A stretch of 29,319 nucleotides of DNA. Source: an uncultured Rhodocyclaceae bacterium. GTDB lineage: Bacteria > Pseudomonadota > Gammaproteobacteria > Burkholderiales > Rhodocyclaceae. A model generated the notes under the pieces. The model was not told where the DNA came from. It worked only from the letters and a program-made list of their open reading frames with translations, and ran no database searches. A program made the translations under genes and the position numbers. The stretch spans positions 1-29,319 of the forward strand of contig CALAGF010000338.1 in NCBI GenBank assembly GCA_937892345.1. The letters run 5' to 3'. The first letter of the stretch is position 1, and every line of letters begins with the position of its first letter. Below, in pieces: positions 7,032 to 13,610 of this stretch.

Positions 7032-7921
7032 GCCCTGATCTTGCGGTCGACGCCTGGCTGGCCGAACTTTCGGCGCAGCGCCGGCTGTCGCCGCATACGC
7101 TCAGCAACTACCGGCGCGACCTCGGCAAGCTGCTGCAGCTGCACGACGGGCAGGCGCTGGACGCGCTCAGCGTGCATCAGATTCGGCGTTTTGTCGCCCA
7201 GTTGCATGGCCAGGGGCTGTCCGGACGTTCGCTCGGCCGCATTCTGTCAGCGTGGCGAGGCTTCTTCGCGTGGCTTGGCGAGCGTTCGCTGATCAAGGCC
7301 AATCCCTGCGAGGGGATTCGTCCGCCTAAATCGCCACGCCGTTTACCGAATGCACTTTCGGTCGATGAAACCGCGCGGTTGCTGATGCCACTGGATGAGG
7401 ACGATAGCCGCTTGGAAGCGCGCGATCTGGCAATGTTTGAACTGGTGTATTCATCAGGATTGCGTCTTGCCGAACTGGTGGCGCTGAATTGCGAAGCGCT
7501 GGATGGCATTCTGCATGAAGGTGAAGTCCGGGTACTGGGCAAGCGTGCCAAATTGCGCCTGGTGCCGGTCGGTACGCAAGCCTGTGTTGCCCTGCGTGCC
7601 TGGGCGGCGCTCAGGGACACGCTCGCTGCGCCGGATGAACAGGCGCTCTTTGTGAATCGCCGGGGGCGCCGCATTTCACCGCGAATGGTTGAGCTGCGGC
7701 TGGCACAACGTGCATTGCGCCTTGGCCTGCCGCGTCACGTACATCCGCACATGCTGCGCCATTCTTTTGCTTCGCATGTCCTCCAGTCGTCCGGAGACCT
7801 GCGCGCAGTACAGGAAATGCTTGGGCATGCGAGCATCGCATCGACTCAGGTGTACACGCATCTGGATTTCCAGCATCTGGCCAGTGTGTATGACAAGGCG
7901 CATCCTCGGGCCAAGCGTTGA
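7028..7921 (+). CDS. xerC: Tyrosine recombinase XerC
   Basis: Acts with XerD at dif to resolve chromosome dimers during cell division. It has 297 residues with the SAM-like N-terminal DNA-binding domain (about 5-90) and the catalytic domain (about 108-290). All catalytic residues are visible: R146 in SGLRLAEL, K172 in LGKRAKLRLVPV, H241 and R244 in HPHMLRHSFASH, H267 in LGHASI, and the nucleophile Y276 in TQVYTHLD. It starts at a GTG overlapping the DUF484 stop. The dapF-DUF484-xerC context marks it as XerC rather than XerD. No strong terminator follows; only a weak GCCG/CGGC repeat lies near 7940. Confidence 0.96.
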   Translation: MSPDLAVDAWLAELSAQRRLSPHTLSNYRRDLGKLLQLHDGQALDALSVHQIRRFVAQLHGQGLSGRSLGRILSAWRGFFAWLGERSLIKANPCEGIRPPKSPRRLPNALSVDETARLLMPLDEDDSRLEARDLAMFELVYSSGLRLAELVALNCEALDGILHEGEVRVLGKRAKLRLVPVGTQACVALRAWAALRDTLAAPDEQALFVNRRGRRISPRMVELRLAQRALRLGLPRHVHPHMLRHSFASHVLQSSGDLRAVQEMLGHASIASTQVYTHLDFQHLASVYDKAHPRAKR

Positions 7922-7988
7922 GGGCTTGCGATCAAACGGCCGATCTCACGGCAATAACCGGCAAAAAACAAAAGAAATCAAGCTGTAA

Positions 7989-8017
7989 TTGACGTTCACC
8001 GTGGCAAGCACTATGAT
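7989..8017 (+). promoter_or_regulatory. Strong sigma-70 promoter of the 50-residue basic protein gene
   Basis: TTGACG (7989-7994), exactly 17 bases, then TATGAT (8012-8017). Five of six bases match consensus in each box. Transcription should begin near 8024, leaving a leader of about 32 bases. It is among the best promoters in the window. Confidence 0.8.
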
Positions 8018-8055
8018 TCGCGTCTTTCAAAATTTGCCGAATTCCGGAGTCATCC

Positions 8056-8208
8056 ATGGCCATTAACCGTACCCGCCGCAACATTCTGGAACGCCGCTGC
8101 GTTTCCAAGTCCGTCAAGCGCCTGTTCAAGGGCCTGGGCAAGACCCTGTTCAAGACCATGTACGCGGTCGAGTGCCATCAGCGCAATCGCAAGCAGCTGG
8201 GCAACTAA
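8056..8208 (+). CDS. Unknown 50-residue, strongly basic protein
   Basis: I do not recognise the family. The frame starts at ATG 8056 with GGAG seven bases upstream and ends at TAA 8206-8208. The protein has 14 Arg/Lys against two Glu, so the net charge is about +12. It begins with an arginine cluster (INRTRRNILERR). A central amphipathic helix follows with lysines every three to four residues (KSVKRLFKGLGKTLFK), then a tail ending HQRNRKQLGN. Cysteines are at 15 and 40. There is no signal peptide. It has its own near-consensus promoter and a strong terminator, so it forms a single-gene unit of about 240 bases. The charge suggests binding to nucleic acid, ribosome or membrane; this is inference. 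The signals around it make a real gene very likely. Confidence 0.8.
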   Translation: MAINRTRRNILERRCVSKSVKRLFKGLGKTLFKTMYAVECHQRNRKQLGN

Positions 8209-8226
8209 GCGTCTTACTGTATTCAG

Positions 8227-8265
8227 AGCCCCGGTTATCGCAAGGTAGCCGGGGCTTCTTGCATT
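8227..8265 (+). terminator. Intrinsic terminator of the 50-residue protein gene
   Basis: AGCCCCGGTTA (8227-8237) pairs with TAGCCGGGGCT (8246-8256), eleven pairs including one G-U, around an eight-base loop. A T-rich tail with TTTTT at 8263-8267 follows. It lies 18 bases after the stop codon and only 30 bases before the rlmI start. Confidence 0.85.
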
Positions 8266-8294
8266 TTTGGCAGCGAATTTGAAGCGAGGAAAGC

Positions 8295-9488
8295 ATGGCC
8301 CAGTTGATACTTATGCCCGGCAAGGAACGTTCGGCGATCAAGCAAGCGCATCCTTGGCTGTTCGCCGGATCGGTGGGTCGTCTGGAGGGCCGCGCCCGGC
8401 CGGGTGATACGGTCGAAGTGCTGGCCGACAATCTGCGTCCGCTCGGGCGGGCGGCTTACAGTCCGGAGTCTCAGATTCGTGCCCGCTTCTGGACTTTTGA
8501 TCCCGAAGAGTCCGTCGATGATGCTTTCTTCAAGCGCCGGATTGCGGCGGCGGTTGCTCGGCGTCAGGCCTTGCCCGAGTTGCGCGGCCAACAGGGACTG
8601 CGCCTGATTCATGCCGAATCCGATGGCCTGCCCGGCATCATTGCCGACCAGTATGGCGACACCGTGGTGGTTCAACTGACCTCGGCCGGTGCCGACAAAT
8701 GGCGCAAGGCCATTGTTGCCGCTCTGCTCAAGGCAACCGGTTGTGCTCGAATCTATGAGCGTTCCGATTCTGAAGTGCGCGGGCTCGAAGGTCTGACGCC
8801 CACCGTCGGCTGGCTGCATGGGGAAGCGCCTGCGGGCGGCCTGAGTATTGATGAAAACGGGGTTCGGCTTGCGGTTGACGTGGTGGGCGGACATAAAACC
8901 GGGTTTTATCTGGATCAACGCGATAACCGAGCCTGGTTGCGCGAAGTGGCTGCTGACAAGGATGTCCTCAACTGCTTTTGCTACACCGGCGGTTTTTCCT
9001 TGCAGGCTTTGGCTGGCGGGGCGAAAAGCGTCCTTTCGATTGATTCCTCCGGCCCGGCACTTGCGCAGGCGCGCGCCAATCTGGCGCTCAATCCCCAGTT
9101 GCCCGCCGAGCGAGCCGAATGGCTGGAGGCTGATGTGTTTCAGGCGCTGCGCGATTTTCGCAAGGCCGGTAAAACCTTCGATCTGATCGTGCTCGATCCG
9201 CCCAAGTTTGCGCCCTCCGCTGCACATGCCGAGCGGGCCGCGCGTGCCTACAAGGATATCAATATCCTCGGTTTCCGGCTCTTGCGTCCGGGGGGATTGC
9301 TGATGAGCTATTCCTGTTCCGGTGGGATCGGGCTGGAGCTGTTTCAGAAAATCGTCGCTTCGGCTGCCATTGATGCCGGACGCGAGGCGCGCATTGTTCG
9401 TCGCTTGTCCGGCGCTGCCGATCACCCGGTGGCACTGAACTTTCCGGAAGGCGAATACCTCAAAGGCCTGCTCGTCCAGGTGGATTAA
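8295..9488 (+). CDS. rlmI: 23S rRNA (cytosine-5-) methyltransferase, RlmI family
   Basis: A SAM-dependent methyltransferase of 397 residues; in E. coli RlmI makes m5C1962 of 23S rRNA. The N-terminal PUA-like RNA-binding region (about 3-75) includes HPWLFAGSVGRLEG. The RlmI linker block GHKTGFYLDQRDNR is at 199-212. The methyltransferase core has the SAM loop FCYTGGFSLQALAGGA from 228, the DPPKF motif at 301-305, and the catalytic cysteine C341 in SYSCSGG. AGGA lies eight bases ahead of the ATG. It follows a terminator closely and I see no separate promoter in the short gap. The next gene starts only ten bases after its stop, so the metal-uptake genes may share its transcript. Confidence 0.92.
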   Translation: MAQLILMPGKERSAIKQAHPWLFAGSVGRLEGRARPGDTVEVLADNLRPLGRAAYSPESQIRARFWTFDPEESVDDAFFKRRIAAAVARRQALPELRGQQGLRLIHAESDGLPGIIADQYGDTVVVQLTSAGADKWRKAIVAALLKATGCARIYERSDSEVRGLEGLTPTVGWLHGEAPAGGLSIDENGVRLAVDVVGGHKTGFYLDQRDNRAWLREVAADKDVLNCFCYTGGFSLQALAGGAKSVLSIDSSGPALAQARANLALNPQLPAERAEWLEADVFQALRDFRKAGKTFDLIVLDPPKFAPSAAHAERAARAYKDINILGFRLLRPGGLLMSYSCSGGIGLELFQKIVASAAIDAGREARIVRRLSGAADHPVALNFPEGEYLKGLLVQVD

Positions 9489-9497
9489 ACGATTGCT

Positions 9498-9779
9498 TTG
9501 ACTCCCTTGCGCCATCTCCTTCTCGTTTTCGCACTCCTCTTCGCCCAGCTGGCGAGCGGGGCGCATGCGGTCGAGCATGTGGCGAATCAGGATGATGGCT
9601 TGCCGCAGCATGTCTGCGAGCTTTGCCTGGTGACGCACAATCTGGCTTCGGCCTTGCCGTCGCTCGCGGCTTTGCCGCCGGTCCTGGCACTGCGCCTTGT
9701 GCCCGAGCCGCCACAGGTCAATGAACGACGCGGCATGCCGGTGCCGCTTGCCCGCCAGCGGGGTCCGCCGAACACCTGA
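9498..9779 (+). CDS. Small exported His/Cys protein (DUF2946-like)
   Basis: A 93-residue protein with a hydrophobic signal segment (LLLVFALLFAQLASGAHA, about residues 7-24). The mature part carries a possible metal site: H23, H27, H38, C40, C43 (CELC) and H47. The layout of a signal sequence ending near AxAxEH and followed by CxLC resembles DUF2946 proteins, which often lie beside metal-transport genes. The start is uncertain: there is no ATG before residue 80, so TTG at 9498 is the best choice, and a ribosome binding site is not obvious. The tail is rich in proline and arginine. It sits between rlmI and the porin and is probably part of the metal-uptake cluster. Confidence 0.6.
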   Translation: MTPLRHLLLVFALLFAQLASGAHAVEHVANQDDGLPQHVCELCLVTHNLASALPSLAALPPVLALRLVPEPPQVNERRGMPVPLARQRGPPNT

Positions 9780-9852
9780 AAAACGCCCGATTCTTGTCGT
9801 CGACCGCAGCAAGCGCTGCGCCCGACCCCATTGCGTTTTCAGGAGTTTCATC

Positions 9853-11253
9853 ATGCACAAGCCATTGTTCATGGCTGCGCTGCTCGCCACATCGTTTGGC
9901 GCGCAGGCAGCTTCCGACGCCGATCTGGCAGCGATTCGCGCCCAGATTGACGAGTTGAAAAAAGTCTACGAGCAGCGCATCGCCGCGCTCGAACAAAAAC
10001 TGGTTCAGGCCGAAGCCAGGCCCGTTGTCGAAGTCCTCCGTAGCGAACCGCCAGAAAATCGGCCGCAGGCGCGGTCGACCGCCAGCAGTTTCAATCCCGA
10101 GGTCTCGCTGATTCTGCAAGGCCGTTACAAAAACATGAAAGAGCTTGCCGGGCGCGGCATCAGTGGCTTTGTCGCCGCTGGCGGGCACGATCATGGCGGC
10201 ATCGACAGCAGCAACAAGCGCGGTTTCTCGGTCGATCACACCGAGCTGCTGTTGTCGGCCAATGTGGATCCGTATTGGCGGGGTCAGGCGATCATCGCCG
10301 CCGTCGATGGCAGCGCCGAGGTTGAGGAAGCCTGGTTCCAGTCACTCGGGCTGGGGATGGGCTTGGGGCTGAAAGGTGGGCGTTTGCGTTCGGGGATTGG
10401 TTATCTCAACGAGCAACACCCGCATGCTTGGGATTTTGCTGACGCGCCCTTGATGTATCAGGCGCTCTTTGGTTCGGAAGGGAGCTACACCCAGGATGGT
10501 CTGCAAGTGAAATGGCTCGCACCAACGCCGGTCTTTCTCGAATTCGGTGCAGAAGTCGGGCGTGGCGCGACTTTCCCCGGCAGTGAGCGGAACAAGAACG
10601 GCAGCGGTGCCGGGGCCTTGTTTGCGCATGTCGGTGATGATCTCGGCGACGCTCATCACTGGCGCGCCGGTGTCTCCTGGCTGAAAACCGCTGCCCGCAA
10701 CCGCGAGGCACATTTCACGGATCAGGGCGGACTGGAGGCGCTGGGAAAGTTCTCTGGCGACTCGTCGACCGTGATCGCGGATTTCGTCTGGAAGTGGGCG
10801 CCGAATGGCAATCCGCAATACAGCAACTTCAAGTTCCAGAGCGAATACTTCATGCGACGCGAGAAGGGGGAACTCAATTGTTCCGATGATGAACTTGCCG
10901 GCAATCTGTGTGACCCCGGGGCTGCCGGTGCCAGCGTAACCAGCAACTACCGCACCCGGCAGTCCGGCTGGTACGCCCAGGGTGTCTACCAATTCAACCC
11001 GAACTGGCGTGCCGGCGCGCGCTACGAGCAACTGGACAGCGGTACCCGCGATTTCGGCATCAATGCCGCCAATCTGGTGGTCGACAGTGCCAAACCGCAA
11101 AAAACCACGCTGATGGTGGATTACAGTTGGAGCGAGTTTGTCCGGTTGCGCTTGCAGTATGCGCAGGATAAATCGATGCAGGGGCTGACCGACAACCAGT
11201 TCACGCTTCAATACATCATGAGTCTTGGCGCCCACGGCGCTCACAAGTTCTAA
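9853..11253 (+). CDS. Outer-membrane porin-like protein with coiled coil, likely metal-linked
   Basis: A 466-residue protein with a signal peptide (MHKPLFMAALLATSFGAQA, cut near residue 20). A coiled coil follows (IRAQIDELKKVYEQRIAALE), as in porins whose N-terminal coil reaches into the periplasm. The rest alternates in beta-strand fashion with aromatic girdle residues and ends in phenylalanine, the usual outer-membrane barrel signal. His clusters stand out: HDHGG, EQHPHAWD, GDAHHW, and the tail GAHGAHKF. The start is supported by AGGAG at 9841-9845. In the gap before it, AAAACGC and GCGTTTT (9780-9786, 9833-9839) flank a GCAGC hairpin. Its place directly before a metal ABC system suggests it lets zinc or a zinc complex through the outer membrane; that is inference. 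I do not know a name for the family. Confidence 0.8.
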   Translation: MHKPLFMAALLATSFGAQAASDADLAAIRAQIDELKKVYEQRIAALEQKLVQAEARPVVEVLRSEPPENRPQARSTASSFNPEVSLILQGRYKNMKELAGRGISGFVAAGGHDHGGIDSSNKRGFSVDHTELLLSANVDPYWRGQAIIAAVDGSAEVEEAWFQSLGLGMGLGLKGGRLRSGIGYLNEQHPHAWDFADAPLMYQALFGSEGSYTQDGLQVKWLAPTPVFLEFGAEVGRGATFPGSERNKNGSGAGALFAHVGDDLGDAHHWRAGVSWLKTAARNREAHFTDQGGLEALGKFSGDSSTVIADFVWKWAPNGNPQYSNFKFQSEYFMRREKGELNCSDDELAGNLCDPGAAGASVTSNYRTRQSGWYAQGVYQFNPNWRAGARYEQLDSGTRDFGINAANLVVDSAKPQKTTLMVDYSWSEFVRLRLQYAQDKSMQGLTDNQFTLQYIMSLGAHGAHKF

Positions 11254-11264
11254 GGAGAAACGCC

Positions 11265-12161
11265 ATGTTCAAGCTGATTTTTGCCGGATGGCTGGGGTTG
11301 ACCGCAGGACTGGCTGCGGCCGATGTGAACGTGTTTGCCACCGTCCCCGAATGGGCGGCGCTGGCGCGTGAAATTGGCGGCGACAAGCTGCAGGTCTATA
11401 GCGCGACCACCGCGTTTCAGGATCCACACCGGATTGAAGCGAAACCCTCCTTGCTGGCGAAAGCCCGACAGGCGCAGTTGGTGATTGCCGTCGGCGCCGA
11501 TCTTGAAATCGGCTGGTTGCCGCTGGTGCTGCGTGACTCCGGGAATTCGGCCATTCAGCCCGGTCGACCGGGTTATTTCGAGGCCTCTGGCTATGTGCAG
11601 CGACGCGATGTGCCGGCGACTCTCGATCGGGCGCAGGGTGATGTGCATGCGGCAGGCAATCCGCACGTCCATCTCGACCCGCACAATGTGCTCAAGGTCG
11701 GTGAGGCGCTGAGCACGCGTCTGGCCGACATCGACCCGGCCAATGCGCCGGCGTATCGCGCCGGTTATGCGGCCTTTGCGACTCGCTGGCAGTCAGCCAT
11801 CGCCCGCTGGGAAAAGCAGGCGGCCCCCTTGCGCGGCGTGCCGGTACTGGTGCATCACGCCTCTTTCGTCTATCTCGCCCACTGGCTGGGTTTGCAGGAG
11901 GTCGGCACGCTGGAACCCAAACCGGGTATCGAGCCGGGCAGTGCTCAGTTGACTGCCCTTCTGGTCCGGCAGCAGACCCGGCCGGCGCGGATGGTGTTGC
12001 GCACCGCCTATCAGCAGGATGGCCCCAGTTTGTGGATCGCCGGTAAAACCGGCATCCCTGCGGTCATGCTGCCCTATACGGTGGGCGGCACGGCAGAGGC
12101 CAGCGACCTGTTCCGGCTGTTCGATGACAGCCTGCAGCGCATGCTGAAGGCGCTGCATTGA
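11265..12161 (+). CDS. Metal ABC transporter substrate-binding protein (ZnuA/TroA family)
   Basis: A periplasmic binding protein of 298 residues that captures a divalent metal, most likely zinc, for the permease. It has a signal peptide ending near AAADVNV (about residue 19). Metal ligands expected of the cluster A-I family are present: H55 in QDPHRIEAKPS, H136 in NPHVHLDPHN, and H197 or H198 in HHASFVYLAHWLG. The family string GTLEPKPGIEPG is clear. Unlike many ZnuA proteins it has no long His/Asp-rich loop, so a manganese or mixed specificity cannot be excluded. AAGGAG lies seven bases before the ATG. Its stop overlaps the ATPase start (TTGA). Confidence 0.9.
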   Translation: MFKLIFAGWLGLTAGLAAADVNVFATVPEWAALAREIGGDKLQVYSATTAFQDPHRIEAKPSLLAKARQAQLVIAVGADLEIGWLPLVLRDSGNSAIQPGRPGYFEASGYVQRRDVPATLDRAQGDVHAAGNPHVHLDPHNVLKVGEALSTRLADIDPANAPAYRAGYAAFATRWQSAIARWEKQAAPLRGVPVLVHHASFVYLAHWLGLQEVGTLEPKPGIEPGSAQLTALLVRQQTRPARMVLRTAYQQDGPSLWIAGKTGIPAVMLPYTVGGTAEASDLFRLFDDSLQRMLKALH

Positions 12162-12736
12162 GCCCGCTGCTGGAACTGCAAGGCCTGGTTGCCGGTTGGG
12201 AGGCGCCGGCGACGGCGCCGCTTGACTTGCAACTTGCCGCCGGCGAGGTGCTCGGGCTGACCGGCCCCAATGGCGTCGGCAAGAGTACCGTGCTGGCCGC
12301 CATTGCATCCCGCGCCAAGGTGTTTTCCGGGCGCATGCTGCGGCGTCCGGGGTTGAGCGTGGCTTTGCAAACGCAGGAGGTGCCGCCAGTCATGGGCTTG
12401 CCGCTCAGCGGGCGTGAACTGCTCGATCTGACGGGCGCTTCAGCAGAGGGGCTGCCGGCATGGCTGCAGGAACGCCTTGACCTGCGGCTGGATCATCTTT
12501 CCGGCGGCCAGCGCCATTACCTTGCCTTGTGGGCTGTCCTGCAGGCACCGGCGGATCTGGTGCTGCTCGACGAGCCGACCAATAATCTCGATGCAGCCGG
12601 CGTTGCCCATTTGACGGCCCATTTGCGCGACCGGGCCGCAGGCGGTACCGGGCTGCTGGTGGTCAGCCATGACGCGGCATTTGTCGAAGCCGTATGCGAC
12701 CGGGTGCTCGTACTGGAGGCACATGATGTGGCATGA
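12158..12736 (+). CDS. Metal ABC transporter ATP-binding protein (ZnuC-like)
   Basis: The cytoplasmic ATPase of the importer, 192 residues, short for ZnuC because little follows the H-loop. All ATPase motifs are present: Walker A GPNGVGKS at 36-43, a Q-loop region near ALQTQEVP, signature LSGGQ at 114-118, Walker B LVLLDEP at 134-140, D-loop NNLD, and the switch histidine H171 in VSHD. The start is a TTG that overlaps the stop of the binding-protein gene; there is no suitable ATG, and this start gives a normal N-terminus (SPLLELQGLVAG). Its 3' end overlaps the permease gene. The missing C-terminal region suggests a minimal ATPase, not a broken one. Confidence 0.9.
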   Translation: MSPLLELQGLVAGWEAPATAPLDLQLAAGEVLGLTGPNGVGKSTVLAAIASRAKVFSGRMLRRPGLSVALQTQEVPPVMGLPLSGRELLDLTGASAEGLPAWLQERLDLRLDHLSGGQRHYLALWAVLQAPADLVLLDEPTNNLDAAGVAHLTAHLRDRAAGGTGLLVVSHDAAFVEAVCDRVLVLEAHDVA

Positions 12737-13490
12737 GCTTTTTCTTCTGCCGTTTTTGTGCGGATTGCTGCTCGCGGTGCTGTTGCCCTGGCTGGGTTGC
12801 TATCTGCGGTTGCGCGACGAATGGCTGGCGGCTTTTGCCTATGCGCATGTTGCGGCAGCAGGGGCCTTGCTGGCGGCAGTTGCCAGCCTGCCCGCAGCAC
12901 TCGGGGGCATCGTGGCCGCCGGGCTGGCAGGACTGGGCAAGCGCAGTGTCGCACGTCGGCTGAGTGGCAGTACGGCGCACGCCTTGATGCTGATGGGCGG
13001 TTGGGCGTCGGCAGTCTTGCTGGTGGCCAATCTGCCCATGGCAGAACGCCTGGGTCATGCGCTATTTGATGGCCAGCTTTATTTTGCGGATGCCGGCATG
13101 CTTGGCCTGATCGTGCCGGCAACCGTGGCGGGCTTGATCTGCCTGTTGCGCCTGTCACGGGGTTTGCTGCTGGCGCATGTCTATCCCGACTTCTGTCGTT
13201 TGCGCGGTCAACGCAGCTGGCCCATTCTTTCCGGCTTTGATCTGCTGGCGGCAGTTTTGCTCGCGTTGGCCACGCTAAGTCTGGGCGTCATGGGAGCATT
13301 TGCCTTGATTTTCATTCCGCCATGGCTGGCATTTCGTCGCGGGCGGAACTGGCGGAACGGCTTGCGCCTGGCGGTCGGTTTGGGTGTCTGCGCCTATGTG
13401 CTGGCCTTTGCCTTGGCGCTGGGCCTCGATCAGCCCTTTGGTCCGGTGCTGGCAATAATGTTGCTGGTATTTGGGGTTTTCCTTGCGTGA
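12726..13490 (+). CDS. Metal ABC transporter permease (ABC-3 / ZnuB family)
   Basis: An inner-membrane permease of 254 residues with about seven or eight hydrophobic helices. It starts MWHELFLLPFLCGLLLAVLL, as ABC-3 family permeases do. Other typical blocks are RLRDEWLAAFAYAHVAAAGA, where the family has a conserved helix-turn region after the first helices, and LGVMGAFALIFIPPWLAF near the C-terminus. I prefer the second of two adjacent ATGs (12726) because GGAGG at 12715-12719 is then six bases away. The gene overlaps the ATPase stop. With the preceding two genes it forms a complete metal importer, probably for zinc. I saw no Zur-type palindrome ahead of the cluster. Confidence 0.88.
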   Translation: MWHELFLLPFLCGLLLAVLLPWLGCYLRLRDEWLAAFAYAHVAAAGALLAAVASLPAALGGIVAAGLAGLGKRSVARRLSGSTAHALMLMGGWASAVLLVANLPMAERLGHALFDGQLYFADAGMLGLIVPATVAGLICLLRLSRGLLLAHVYPDFCRLRGQRSWPILSGFDLLAAVLLALATLSLGVMGAFALIFIPPWLAFRRGRNWRNGLRLAVGLGVCAYVLAFALALGLDQPFGPVLAIMLLVFGVFLA

Positions 13491-13556
13491 ACAGGGATGC
13501 GCGGCATGCCGATTTTCTGCGGCATGATGCGTGCATTTCGCTTGCCTGGGCGGCCA

Positions 13557-13586
13557 TTGCACGAACTCTGCCGAACGTGCTAAAAC
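13557..13586 (+). promoter_or_regulatory. Possible promoter of the STAS-hslVU operon
   Basis: TTGCAC (13557-13562), an 18-base spacer and TAAAAC (13581-13586) lie 25 bases ahead of the STAS gene. The boxes are moderate. I do not see a convincing heat-shock sigma-32 promoter here. Confidence 0.4.
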
Positions 13587-13610
13587 CCCACTCCTGTACA
13601 GGGAGCTTCG

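Noticed and set aside
7936..7975. Possible terminator after xerC
   Set aside because: Only a four-base GCCG/CGGC stem is present and no T-run follows on the plus strand.
8235..9890. Long minus-strand open frame of 551 codons antisense to rlmI and the next genes
   Set aside because: It crosses a strong terminator and three plus-strand features, has no recognisable domain, and is the expected shadow of GC-rich coding sequence.
10342..11244. Minus-strand open frame of 300 codons opposite the porin gene
   Set aside because: The porin on the other strand has a signal peptide, ribosome binding site and terminal phenylalanine; the antisense frame has none of these.
13501..13530. Repeated GCGGCATG and a GGCATGCC palindrome before the STAS gene
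   Set aside because: The copies are short and common in GC-rich DNA; no operator or terminator form can be supported.
13541..13600. Heat-shock sigma-32 promoter for hslVU
   Set aside because: CTTG and CCCC elements exist but not with the sigma-32 spacing or sequence; I could not support the call.
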